A stretch of DNA of 64,000 nt from Ascaris suum (GCA_013433145.1 CM024187.1:21854826-21918825); one strand, 5' to 3'. Shown: positions 38,571-52,241, counted from the first letter of the stretch. The notes: generated from the letters alone by a model not told the origin. Made by a program: numbers and translations.

Positions 38571-40350
38571 TCGATCGCAATAAAACGATGAGCGGTCAGT
38601 ATGATCTCGGATAGTAAACAGCTTCATGCAAATAAATCATTCATTCATAAAAGAACACAATTAGGGATAATATAAGCGATGCACACAGGACGATACATCG
38701 TGCCCATAGCTGCGCATGTTTCGTTTACGGGTTATTGATAGTCGAAAATGAAAAATTGCATTAATGGATTGGCGTAGTACTAACTCTAAGTTCAAATAGC
38801 AGCTGAAAGTCACAAATGGAACCCTTATTTTATAGAGTGCTTCAACAAAAAGCGCATTGAAACACTAACTATAGCATGAAGAAAGTGGATGCAAAAAGAA
38901 ATTATACAATTGAAAAAGCACATCACTTCTTCAATTGTTTGTATGAAATATGCGCACTTGTGGAAGATATGATTGCATCGGCTATTAACTATCAAACCAC
39001 CTAGCATATCGATCGAATAATTTCCACTGCATCGGCGATTCTATAAACGTTGCATTTAAGCGGCACTTAATGATCAAAATTATTGGCACTCATAGAACTA
39101 GAATTCACCGTGAATTCTGCCCTTCAACGTGAGCAATATCGATCCAATAAAACTAAAATTGTACCAAAATTGCACCACTATTTGTAAGGCCACATAAATA
39201 AACGATGTCACGCGGAACACAATAGCTCTATCATTTGTGAGAAAAGTTGCTTTCAAAGAGGATGAAGTAGAAGTAATGACAGCGAAATATGAGCAATAGA
39301 AACACTGAAATCAATTATTATATGAATGAAGAGCAATAGCACAAAAACGATCGGACCGACATCAAGCTTGAAGAAGCGTCACACACTGGAAAAGTGCGTT
39401 CATGCGAAACGTAACGAAGAGGTCGCTAAAGAAGTCGACAGTGCTGATTCACACGTGTAAACAGTTAAATGATGAAAGAGCCATTCCAAATTGAGCCTAC
39501 CCACAAATACGACGTGCTCGTGCTTATCATAAGAAGCTAACCACCTCTACCCACCCATAAACTGCTTCTCTATCTCGTTCACTCATATTTTTCCACCCAC
39601 AATTTAATTCCCCACAAACTTTTTTTCAGACGGTTGCTTGTCTCTTGATGTATAGTGTAAGATCACTAACAAATACTGTCAAATCAACGCTCAAATACTA
39701 CTACGGCAATTCAGATGCAGTAAAGAAGGCAATTTTATGCTTATGGCACATTAACAAGTATTCCGATTATTTTTCCAAAGGATGGCTCGATGATTATGGA
39801 TATAGTTAGCAAGCGCAAAGAGGTTTCGATTAGAATTCGCCCACTCGTTTGCGACGAATTCATAGCAATTTTGAAAGTATTTTTGGATGTGCGCTAATCA
39901 AAAAGTTAGTTGAAAGTACCTTCGGAGTACTGCCGACTGCCTCAAGGCGATTTTAATAGCTGGTTTTTTGATAATTACCTCAGGCCCGTTGTTCGACTTC
40001 GCTGTCTTCTTATATCTTATTGGTGCAATAAACTTATGCCAAGATGCGAACTTGAATTCTGAATCTATTTTTAGTGGCATACTTATATCATGAAGCAATG
40101 TTTTCTACACAGAGTTCCATACGAGCCAATAAAAGTGGGCATTGATGCCATGTTACTGTAGATGTTCCTAAAAAATGAAATCAAGGATGGGTTCGAGCGA
40201 AATACCTTAAGCGCACTATTTTTTACCTGTAAAGATCTCACGTATAAAGTGCTCATAACGCCGTCCTATTTTTCAGGAGCTTGGAAAAACGCTGTTCATT
40301 CGATTTCAGAGATACACACCTAAGCGATCAGAGATGATGAGTTTTCCAAA

Positions 40351-40363
40351 GAGAGAGAGAGAG
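40351..40363. repeat. (GA)n microsatellite, about 6 units
   Basis: Short perfect GA dinucleotide run on the plus strand. Confidence 0.8.
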
Positions 40364-41630
40364 ATCAGAGATTAAAAATGTGCTCGACATGGGGAAAAAA
40401 AAATGGCTAACGCATATGCATATACGCTTATTGGTGAACATGAATTTCAACAAACGTCAAGAAGTAGTTTTCAGGCAAAAAACTTTTCAATGATAGTTTC
40501 ATTCGATGAAGAGATTCAGCAATTCCAATGCAAGAAAAAATCTCCCCAACTTTTTTACTCAAAATTTCGCCATCGTCCAACAAATATCGAAAAGAAATAT
40601 TTCACAAATGTCCAAATATATCATTTCTTGATCTCTCCTAACTCCTCACCTACATCATTTTTCAAAACCAACAATTCTCTTATAAACTCTAATCTTCATT
40701 TAGTAAGTCCTAAAAGCCTTCTATTCATTCGAAGACATCTTGGCTTATTTTATTGCAATAACCAAGGTGTCCCAGATGCAAAGATCCATTTCTCAAATAA
40801 GAGAAGAAAAAAAATCGATATCATAATTGAAGCATTAAATTTTGCCTCATCGACTTGTAAATGTTGCCTTGTGATAGTAATAAGCGTTGCATTCAATGAG
40901 CCAAACTGACGTCTTTGCGTAAGTTTCACCGCCACACATCTAGTTCATTTTTTTTCGCCAAGCAACCATGCAATATATGGTATCAAATAACAAACCATTA
41001 CTGTTCATTGATCTAACCAAAATTGATGTTGCTTTTCGTATAGTCTTAATATGTACGGTATAGCCTTAACTCGCTCCTGCAGAAAAAATGGTCTGCAATC
41101 GATGTAAATCAGTAACATATACCCCATCTTGCATTAGAGTAATCTGTTTCACGTAATAGAATGAACGATTGAAATAGCAAAATAATTGCCACATCTTTAC
41201 TATTTTTATAATCTGATTTTTTTTTCCCACTATCTATTGAGTACTTCCACCTTATTGCGATCACAGATGAATAGAGCAAAACGATGAAAAATGACACATA
41301 TTGAATTATTTAATGATCTAGAATTAACAGAGTGAATTATGATAATACAAAAATGCACCGCAACGATATCATTGAAAAGTTCAACGAACTCTGCCTTCAA
41401 GTATGTGTGCAAAGAAAAAACTGAGAACTGATCATGGTCACATTTCTAGAAGTTTCGGGAGTTTAGTACCATAGAGTTAGAAGTATTGGTCGAGTTATGA
41501 ATGCTTCCTTTATTTGATGACAATACTACGAACAACTTTGAGAGGCTTTACATAACAAACGAGTGTGCAACACCAAACCCATCCACCGATAATAAGTGCT
41601 GTTATTAAATCAAACTACTTCCTCTTATCG

Positions 41631-41688
41631 CCCCTGTCCCCTCCCACTCCTCCCGCTTCCCCCCCTCCTTCCCCCCCACCCTCCCCCT
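41631..41688. repeat. C-rich polypyrimidine tract
   Basis: About 58 nt of C with interspersed T and few purines on the plus strand. The opposite strand is G-rich with quadruplex potential. Confidence 0.75.
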
Positions 41689-42901
41689 TGCCAGTACTGC
41701 ACCTTTTTCCATTCCATTACGCACTACTTGAAAAGACGGAACTATCGTGCGTCCTTCCCTCTTGAAAACAAGTCTTCTCAGTAGATATCAAATCGAGACC
41801 CATGAGTTGCCGACAGAACAAATGCGCCACTTATAAGTGCCAACTGATAAAAGCGCTAATCAGCATGTTCAATACTGCGCTCTTACGCATAAATGTGATG
41901 CGCATCTTTTTTGTCAGCTCTTGTGCCTCTATCGATGCTGTATTCTTAAATGGCCGCAGTGCTCCGCTCTTTGATAATTAACCACTGGTAGAGCGTCAGC
42001 AATGGCTCAAAGGTGTATTCGCAGTTATCAACTCAACACACAGCTATATAGTTGCACAACAATCGATTTACTGATCGGCGCTTTTGTTCAATGGCGCTTT
42101 TATCGTCGAATTTCTTGTCGGTTACTCAAGAATTCTCGACTGATTATGAATGGTTAAAAGTAAACTGCTAAAAATAAAGGGAAATCTGACAATGATATGA
42201 AAGGCTCAGTAATGAAAAATATTAGAGAGCATAAATAAATAATTCTGAGTCGGAAATTTAATAATTATGTATGAATAAATTATGCAACATAAAAAAAAAA
42301 ACAACACCACTGTATAGAAAAGAATGGAGAGAGTGTTGTGAAACGATAGTTTAACATATCGATGGAATTTATGTGTAAGGCGAAGTAAGCGACAAAAAGG
42401 AAGAGCAAACAGTGAGAAGCACAGCGACGACGACTTTAGGCGCGACGTCGAATGACTGTGAATCAGCAAATCGTAGACGATGGCTGTTGTCAGAATTCGC
42501 TCGTATGGGCCGCGGGCCGCTGGTTTCCTTTCACGACCCATTCCACTCAGAAAGGAATATTTATTTGGCTATAAGATGAACTAAAAATTCTACCAATATA
42601 TTAAAAAGAATATAATAAATATTGAAGATATATATTGATGTACCATAGGTATCGAAAAACTTTTCATTAACTTCTGAACAACATATGACTTCTATTCGAA
42701 GATTGGCACCAAACATCTCTTAGTTAATGCAATGAGATATGCAGCGAAAAATGAGACCTTTATTGGATAGTGCAGAATAAGTGAATAGCGTCTGTTCATT
42801 TAGCAAATTTGATAATTTCTATTAATATTCAATAAATAAATAGTAATTATAATTTGCGTGAAATTGTTGGCTGCATATATTTCTGCTAAGGTGAACGACA
42901 T

Positions 42902-42933
42902 TCCCTTCCCTCCCCTCCCCCTCCCCCCTTCCC
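42902..42933. repeat. C-rich polypyrimidine tract
   Basis: Repeated CCCT-like units on the plus strand, followed immediately by an A7 run; it sits 70 nt left of the C27 run. Confidence 0.75.
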
Positions 42934-43001
42934 AAAAAAAGTTGGTATTTCACTATGAAAAAGTGAGATATCAAACCGCTCTCCTAAGGAAGAGACGTTT
43001 T

Positions 43002-43028
43002 CCCCCCCCCCCCCCCCCCCCCCCCCCC
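43002..43028. repeat. C27 homopolymer
   Basis: Twenty-seven uninterrupted C on the plus strand, the longest homopolymer in the window. Exact length is likely to vary between individuals and between sequencing methods. Confidence 0.9.
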
Positions 43029-43443
43029 GTATGCCTCTTCTGCGTCTAATTTGATCAGGCAACAATTATAATTCAAGTGATTAAATCGAATGCTTCTATT
43101 CAATAGGCAATACAACAATATAATAGTCGAGAAGGACGAACTTTTCAACATCATTTATCAGTATGAGTTGGCGTCTCTTGAATAACGTTTCCAGTCATCA
43201 CTTATTTGTAAATGTTCCTAGAAAACACCTAACTCGTTTAAAGAATGCAAGGAATGCATTCGAAATTCAAAAACTAGATAGTTGAGGCTTATGCTTTTTC
43301 AGCCGATATGATAGCGTATTTTTGAAACACAAACAAAAATGATTCAAATAATATGAACTTTGATGAATCATTGAATAGGTCGAAATTATCTATTATTGAT
43401 CATTTACTTAAGCTCACAGAATTACTACGTCATAGCTTTAAAT

Positions 43444-43528
43444 TTATCATCTGGATGTTAAATGGTTATCACCTGGACGTTAAAAGCTTCCGGTGGAAAT
43501 TCGAAGTTATCACCTGAATGTTAAATGG
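43444..43528. repeat. degenerate 22-nt tandem repeat, three copies
   Basis: Copies at 43444, 43466 and 43507 share the core TTATCAYCTGRAYGTTAAA. The first two are adjacent and the third is separated by 19 nt of unrelated sequence. Confidence 0.75.
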
Positions 43529-43710
43529 TGAAGGAGCGTATCTGATTTCTAATGGATGAATTACAAAAGCTGAAGAAACAAAGAATCTTGCCGATGACGA
43601 AGTGACAGCGTTCTATTAAAGGAACAATAAAAATCATTGGATGTACCTAACTCACCGAAAGGAGTAATAAAATAATTGTTAATGATTAAATTATCGGATT
43701 ATTCGAGTAA

Positions 43711-43731
43711 TTTTTTTTTTGGGGGGGGGGG
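43711..43731. repeat. T10-G11 double homopolymer
   Basis: Ten T followed directly by eleven G on the plus strand. Confidence 0.85.
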
Positions 43732-46700
43732 ATGGTAATATGTGGATGGACCGGAAAAGCAGCTGTAAGATTTGGAGTTCAATATTTAACCTATAAAAGC
43801 CGCTGCAGGTAGAGGAGAAGGGAAAAGAAGAAAATTTCATGCTAGTCAAGCATACTACTGAGAAAATGGCTGTAACACCAGGCAGAGGTGGTGTAGATCG
43901 AAGCAGCAGCTTAGTCGAGACACTGCAGAAATAGGTAAGCTGTAGGCAGAAAGTTGAGCAAGGTGCAAAAAACCTCAAAATTTTATAGTGCTAAAGGTCT
44001 TATGTGTCACAAATGAAAACTTCCAAGCGGCAAAAGTACATTTCCATATATGCAAAAAACATATGAGCACATCCCAAATCTGCAGTTGTTAGCAAATATC
44101 GGGGTATGCAAAAAACCGAAGTGAGCTGAAAAATATGATGCCCATCGGTGATTTTTAACTCTTCTCGTCGTTTCTTGGCTCCCGCGTGAAGGTGTCAATC
44201 AGAGTACCCTTTCGCGATGAACTTCAGCTAAACGTCACTGGAATGAATTCAGATCACCTTTTCATTTATTTTGAGCGGATGATTACACTTTTCGAGTGAA
44301 CCAACGGGGCAGAGATGCAAACATGCATGTTTACATATGCGCGCCATTGCTGCAGCTATAATGTGATTTTAGAGGTCACTTGCAAAAAGGTCATAGCAAG
44401 CGAAGCTTAAATCGGCGATGGAAGGCTGTTGTGAGAGAATGAAACTGGGCAAAATGAAATGATATACAGCTGAACAGTTTTCAAGCTACGACTAGCAGTG
44501 AGGTGTGCCACAAATCTTAACATCATGCGGTCAAACAGTGAGGAAGGAGACAACAGGAACGGACAACTGACAACTGTGCAGTATGTCAACTGGAAGATTA
44601 CTAGAACTTGTTGATTACGTGGGATAGGAAATAATTAACAAAAGCGCAGCAATAATGTTATCGTCGTTAGAGGAAACTAATAGAAATGAAACACAAAACT
44701 CCACTGAAGTTCACCAGTTATGCAACTACAATGCTACATATTAACTCTTGAGAGTTACAGTTGTAAGGTTACTCGGCAAAAAAAGTTAACATCTGTATAA
44801 TTTCGGCAATGATATTTGTTATATTAATAAAAGATTAGCGTTGTGCATCAAGGCGAAGCTGCCATGATGAAAGAAGGTGAACTGTTGTTTCCGGGAAATT
44901 TTTTTGAATTTTATAAATAAGCTAACTGAGGTCAGTTGTAGAGTTGCAAACGCTAGTGCTCAGCTATGGACGATTGTAATATCGGCAAAACCTTAAATCA
45001 ACAGAATTCGGCCCAAATCATATCAGCACTTCTCCATCTTCTGCTTAATAAACGTTCACTGGTGCCATTGCGTTGAAAATTAAAGCACAAGAGGCAGTTA
45101 GCTGTCTGGATTCTATAGTAGAAACGAATCGAATGAAACCTTTCAAAATCTTCCATTCTCCGCCTTTTCATTTTAAACAGTGAAATCTAATACTTAAACT
45201 AATTACTGCTTTCCTTTGATGGCAAAAATCAGTAAACTGCTTATCGAAAATCACTCTCTACCATAAGCTTCAATGGAATTTATGTCTTCTGAGTCTAAAA
45301 TTTCTACGTTAACTTCACTTGATGCTTTTCTAAACAGGCATTTATGCATAATAGCTGCCACTGTAACCTCTTTCTTAACGTTTTTCGCATTCACTATAAG
45401 AAAACACGAAAACCAGCAATTCCTTAACTATCCAATAAATGTTCTACAGTTTTCCGCTTGCAAAACGCGATAAGATCCCGCCTGCACGAGTCTCGCATGC
45501 CTGCCTCTCTGGTAGTTTGAAATGCAATGAAATTCGGTATGGACAGAAATAGTGAACTTCCACAATCGTCAATGAACTTTTGCATGTAGGAGTTCAGTGT
45601 ACTCTAGCCTATATAATGGGGCGAACTAGACGACTTTCAAAATTGTGCAACAAAAAGCTAATCTACTAAGCAAGAATAATTTCCTTACGAATAACTTCAC
45701 AAGAGATTTTTATCTATGAGTTATTCATAACGGTGGCTGAAAACGAAGAAGCATCCATGAGTCTAGCTCTAGCTAAGTGAGTGCGTTAATCACGTGACTG
45801 CGTTGTTGGCAAACAGAAATCCCATCGTAGAAATGTATGGCCGAGTAGTTCCTCTAAAGAATTCATCTCACCTAGAGAGCACCCCATATGCCTCATTGCG
45901 TCTCATTCCACGTCGCCGTATAGTTGCCATTGAAAAGAAGCGGTACTCTTCAAAGAAAACACCGACATTAATTAAAACATAAACGAATTTCTAATTAAAC
46001 AAACAATGATACGATGAGAGTGTTGCAATTTGACGACGACGAATTTATCGCTTTCTGGTGAATGCTTTACTCAGTGGAATCTATATTCGGTGAAGTGCTA
46101 CATCCTAACGAATTAGAAAGTAAAGAGTAAAGTAAAGAAGTAAAATCGAAAATTTTTTGTACCGACAACGTGGAAAGATGTGTGAACGTTTCATTTTAGA
46201 AAATGAAAAAGTTAAAGCTGAACAGTTCATCGCTGAATCTGAAATGCCAGGCGAAAAATTCGTTTGTGAAGCATTGGCGAAACTGTTGATGAGCTCATTG
46301 CCGCGTTCCTTAGTCGCTCTTCGCCAATCATATTCGCATAATTGAAAATTTCAATACTTGTACTCAAACGATCGTACTAGTTTAGAAGTTTATTTTCAAG
46401 GAAGCACCAAATACATCTAGTTCATATCAACTGAGCTATTAAACATCAACAAAAATTATCACCAATGAGAACAATATTACCAAGATTCCCTATGTGATTG
46501 TAAATTACCGACATCGGCGCTCGGGAATCCTTTAAGAAACATTCGTTGTGCACTTTCGAACGCTTTGGATAGACTTTTTTTTTGCAAGGAAACAATTCTT
46601 TTGAGAGACTTCATCCAAATCGGAAATCTCAAATGTATTCCTAGATAAACTACTTTATTAATGAAATAAACGATTAAGCAACAAATATATTGTTGAAGGT

Positions 46701-47525
46701 GACGTATCGGATAAATTCGTGCGTAAAGCAAAGATAATTATATTGCATCGAACATCCCATATAATGATGAAATAAAGGCTTCATTAATACCTGTCCAGAA
46801 GTGAAACAACAACAGACCACAAGAATTATCAATTGGATTCAACGATATAATAAAGAACCCGAACCGATATCATAGTGCTCTAAATGTGGACTACTAGCGA
46901 GCAACACAAATAATGGGTGGCCGTCGCTTCGTCGAGTAGAGATATGACGCTGGACGTGTCCATGGGAGCAGTGACGGGTCTTGTGCAAATAAAGCGCCAC
47001 TCCACTCCTACCGTCTTGCATTTATCAGCCCACCGCGTACGCGGGCCATATTTTTGATCCATATACAATAAACTGCTACTCGTTAACAGTCTCTGCGATG
47101 ATCTTCAAGAATCTTTGCAGGCAGATACTCGCGAAACTTATGATTTAAGGAGTTAGCTTTAAAGGCAACACGAAAACGTCTGACGACGCATCACTTTATC
47201 CGTTCGATCGAAGATCGCCGAGTTGTGCTTCATGAGCATTTTGAAGAAATCGAAGAATCTTCTATGAAAAACTTCATGTTTGCATAGCGAGATCGACTCG
47301 GGGTTCAGATAATCCGGCATTTCTAAACCTCTCTTCATTTGCGAAAAATCATCACTATTTATTTGCTTTCGTAAAATCATTTTTCAAACCTGCATTAAGA
47401 CGACTTCATGTCCATGTGTGCATAATATTTATACGTGTTTACCTTAGTGATGGTTAATTTTGGATCGCTGTCCTAGACGTAGATTGAGATGATAAGATTT
47501 TACCACAGAAGCTTGTTATCAGTGC

Positions 47526-47627
47526 TTTAAACCGGGTAACTTCATCACTGATATAATCATTCGATATACGAATGCCATGTTTAAGCCGGGTAACTTAATT
47601 TCATCACTGAAGATAAATGCCATGTTT
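47526..47627. repeat. tandem duplication, period 54 bp, two copies
   Basis: Copies begin at 47526 and 47580 with TTTAARCCGGGTAACTT, both contain TTCATCACTGA and both end with AATGCCATGTTT. The copies differ by small indels in the middle. Confidence 0.8.
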
Positions 47628-49949
47628 TATAAAGACACAAATAAAAGCAAAAAAAGGCCGACTCACTCTTTCAAGCGGCAGTACTATGAAATAAGAAATC
47701 GGCTGAAATCTTCAACGCATTACAGGCATACGAAAGCATCAGTGCCCAACAGTTTAGTCAATTAAATACTATCGAGGTCTGCCCTCAAATATTGCACTCA
47801 TATTTTCATAGCCAAGGATTTATGTGCTAAAAGAACAATAGCACTATTATTCAGCTGTTGCTATAACGCTAAAAGTGCTTGAATGAAAGTTATCCAAAAT
47901 TTAATCGCATCCCTGAAAATACCTCGTACGTTGGTAGGTGGTAGTGCGGTCTTCTGATCGCATTACAGCATGAAACCTGCTTCAATATACTGTTTATGTT
48001 TTGCTGTGTTGTTTTAGCGAATAAAACAGTAAACGATAATTCACATACGCGTTCAATGCTGCTATAAAATTGCCTTCAAAAAGTTCATGGCCACATCACA
48101 TGGAAGATTTTTGAAACAAAATCCAAAATCTGCAAATTGAAAACGCTAAAAGCTGCAACAGTTCTGAAAAGAAAGCGCTCAGCTCTTCATTTCGTTAAAT
48201 TCGAGCAGAAGAGTCTGTTCAACTGCTTCACTTTTAGCCGTTAAGTATTACTCAGTCATCATTCGATGAGCCAGCAGTTGAGATTAACTATGATCCACCG
48301 ATTGGAGCAAACGTTGAAGGAAAAGTGAACCGGCTGAAACGGCTGTGCTAGTCGATTCTTACAAGATGCTGTTTGGCTGCTATCCTTTTCCAACAACATG
48401 CAAAAAAAATTGGCAACCAGCCGCAAAGATCATTCGTTCACTTCTTTTCTCTCGCGTCATCACTCCCAACAAATAAAATGAAAATACGTCTCGGTCAACC
48501 GGTGGAACACGCTCAGGTTTTACGTTTCAAATCGGTGCGCTTAACGAAACACTCCATGCTTTCAACTTTGTCACCATAGACAAAATTTGTACTTGACCGG
48601 TAACCTTTATAAGCAGTGATGCAAAAAATGAGAATTTATTTAATTCGCCTCGGCGCATTAAACTCGAATTTATAAGTCGAGCTTCTTCGATTCGTCTAAT
48701 ATTAATACCTGCTAACAAAAGGATGTGGCATATACGTTTTAACCGACATCAATATTACTCAGGAATGTCGGTATTGGTGGATCCATGAAAGTCCTCTTCA
48801 GGCTGCAATGTGAGACGAGAGGCCCTGACCATATTTTTGTATGCAAATGCGAGGGTCGAAAGAGAAACTCATATCAACCGTTTTATATTTCAGGATATCA
48901 TTTCATCATCCGTTCTAGTGAAAAGCGATTATGCGATAAGGTCTTCATGGGCACAAAAAAAGGTCTCAAACGAGGAATCATATCATATCTTATAATTTCC
49001 TTATCTTTTCGAGAGTTTTTCACTTGCATACTTTTCACCGTTAGGAACACTGTGATCACTACTATGTTGTTTTTGAACTGCTTAACGGGTACTCCACTGA
49101 CAATTTGCTCATAAATTTTCAAAGAAAACGTTCAGTTATTCAAATGCGTAATAAAATTGCAATTAAAGCACACATTGCAAAAGTGTTGAACGATCCGAAA
49201 CACCCAAGCGTCTCAGCGATAACACGGTTTCATTTTGGCGATGCTATCTAATTTTTGCTACTGACGAAAGAGAAACGCGTTTTCGAACGAGTTTTGAAAT
49301 TTTCACTCTGGTCGGGCAAAGATAGTCGTTTTTCTTTCCATATAGTTCAAGTGAAAAAATTCTTCACCTCTTTAACGCTCATATTTGTTTGCCTATTCAC
49401 GATCATCACGATTCGCTAAAAGCATAATTTTCGAGCAATAAGAAATAAGTTTCAGAAAATTAAGCTGCACATTGATCAGTGTACACTGATAATTCATTCG
49501 ACGGTTGAAATACTCTATTTCCATTTGGTTTGAATTGAATTTATAAACTCTAAACGATAAAATGTACTCTTCATTTCATCGGCTGCTTTATGTGGCCTTT
49601 ATTAGCGGACGCTCCTGCTTGGCTTATAGGTTTGTGGCTTCTGTTGGATCGCTCAAGTTTCCATTTCTTTATTCCACTAAGATTCACATTTAAAGATCAA
49701 TGCTTGTTGATAACACTGTTACATAGTGAAGACATGCAAAGAAACCGGCTGCAAATGAAATTTCGTCTGTATCGCCATACGGCAATATCTTGAAACTTGT
49801 AAGCCAATATGGAATAGATTTAACAGAAGCTGCATTACCAGCAATAAATTTACGCAGGAATTCATTTCATAACATATAAGCATATCGAACATCCTGCAGA
49901 AAGTGTAGAATTTTTGAATTAGCCAAACCAAAATTTGACCAACTATTGA

Positions 49950-50059
<110 letters not shown>

Positions 50060-52220
50060 GATGTATAAAATAAAGTGAAAAAAGCACCTGTGATAAATTT
50101 GTCCCATAGAGTCACTCGCATTTGTTTCGAAATAAATGGTCGACCTGCGCAGTCCGAGGTGTGCGCATGTTCTGTATCAGTTTGCGATAGGTCATATATT
50201 CATTATCGAGGAAGATCGTGCCTTATAATGTGAGTTTCTCACGACTGTAATTCGAGTCAAACATTGCAAAAATTTCACTAATGTGAGGAATTTAGAGAAT
50301 TATGAAGTTATATATGATGGATATCACCCAATGGGAACAACTTCGAAAGGAGGCTAATGAAGACGAAAAACCCGAGGAAGTAATGAACGGCAAATTGTCG
50401 AAGAATGTGGTTTGGTGCGCTCACCAAAAAAGGTGATGATGAAGGTGACGTGCTTGTCTCATCGTGCCGCGCCGGTAGTGCAACTATAAAAGAAGCTTAC
50501 CTTACAACACCGATTAGTTGCTTCTCCGTTGTGGTGCCCTTTAGAGAAACTCGCCGTTCCATGCCCGCGTGATGATGTGATGTTACTCTAGGTTCCACTA
50601 AATGTGCGCTTTGTTTTCGTTTCCAACATGCTTATTCTGCTTCAAAAAACCAACTTGTTTTTGAGCAATATTTGATGAAAAAGAATTAGAATATGTAGAT
50701 AAGCGCATAATTAGGAAGTTCCATACCCAGGTCTCTTGCAGAATGATTAAAGGATAACCGCTTCTCGGAAACGTCACAAACAAGGCTCAAATTCAATTTC
50801 CGGCAAATTTTAGATGCGTTGTATTTAATCGTAGATGTTTTGTTTTTCGCAAGAAATATCTGCGAGATTGAAAGAATTTCTTCGTTTAATGTGATTTGGT
50901 TTTGCATTCTCCTTTCTTTTGGTCCACTAAATTGTTAAACAACAGTTTTTGATACAAAACTGGACAAAATCCTTTACGTTGGGCGTTCAGAAAGTTATGA
51001 CAAGGTTTGCATTAAACAAACAAAAGCATTAAAGCATTTTAAAGAATCAATTGAACCTTTAAAGAATCGCTTAGAAGGTGTAATAGAAAAGAAAATGCCT
51101 CATGTGTGAATGAGATGATGAATTCATTCATATCTTGAGAGTTATTTTGGAATGGGAGGAAATTTTGGACTACTACGCTAAGAGTGCTCGCTGAAAATGC
51201 AAAAACCGCCACCTCACTCTGTCAAATCAAAACGATGTCTCTATTTTCTCCACATGAAGTTTTATGCTTCATCTATTTCGGTGGTTTATATCTTTCTGCG
51301 TTATGAATTTCTTTTGCAGTGATTGTTGTTTTAATGAGCGTAATGTTGAGATTTAAGTGATTCAAAAATGATTTCTAAGGACTGTTATATTATCCTAGAT
51401 ATTTCAGCTCAACGTTAAATTTGATTTGAGTTCGAATTTTTTTTTTTCTTGCTTACTAAGATTTCCACAACGCTCCCTTTTGAAAGTGCCTTTCTTTAGA
51501 CGGACATTCTCTTTTACCACATAATCAGCTGCCTCTTCCACTACTTTGATACTTATATGTTGTCCTTGTGATCTTTTATTCTAGTCGTAAAAATTCACGC
51601 TTACATTTACAATCCTTTTAATTTAAAAGCTCTAAACTTCTAGTGAAAAAACCTGCGACGTAACTGAAATTAGTGCTTGTTTGAAACATCAATTTTTCTA
51701 TATACTAGTAACCGCCACATCGTCCGAGTATTTCTTTCTCTTACTAATTCAATGACAGCAGTTAGACTAAGGTAGTAAGTTTCTGAGTAAGAAGTTCTCA
51801 AAGTAGGCTAGTAATAGAGTAGTAGAGCCCTGATGAAGTGATTGGTACTCATCGATTAATAAAAGTCATAACTGTTTTAGAAAACTGGAAACTCTAGAAT
51901 CTAGAAAAGTTAAATGCGAATTTCTAATGGTATTCTCACTTTTCTATTTTCTGCGCTTGTCGTTGTATATTAAATCACTCTTTTGTGTCGCGATACGTAA
52001 TGCTTTCATCCCGTTTATACCATGCGTATGTTATATTGTCATGTTGCAATCGCAAAGTGGTGAAATTCTATCGTTAACGCGGTCCTGCGATGTGTGGAGA
52101 TGGGCAACTTTTCAAGCTGAGATGGGCAACTCGGGATATACGTTTAGTGAAGCATTTGTTTTCTATAACATATATATTTCTAGATGCGTGCACGTATGCA
52201 AATGTCAAGAGCCAGTTTAG

Positions 52221-52232
52221 CTTTTCATTCAG
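52221..52232 (+). promoter_or_regulatory. acceptor 9 nt before the CPG4-like start codon, candidate trans-splice site
   Basis: CTTTTCATTCAG ends 9 nt before the ATG at 52242. No upstream coding exon with matching phase was seen, so this is the expected position for spliced-leader addition. Confidence 0.5.
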
Positions 52233-52241
52233 CATAAATTG

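Noticed and set aside
40403..40909. Longest open frame in the window, 168 codons, plus strand
   Set aside because: AT-rich, no recognisable motif, no signal or membrane segment, no convincing splice or trans-splice context, and low-complexity composition consistent with chance.
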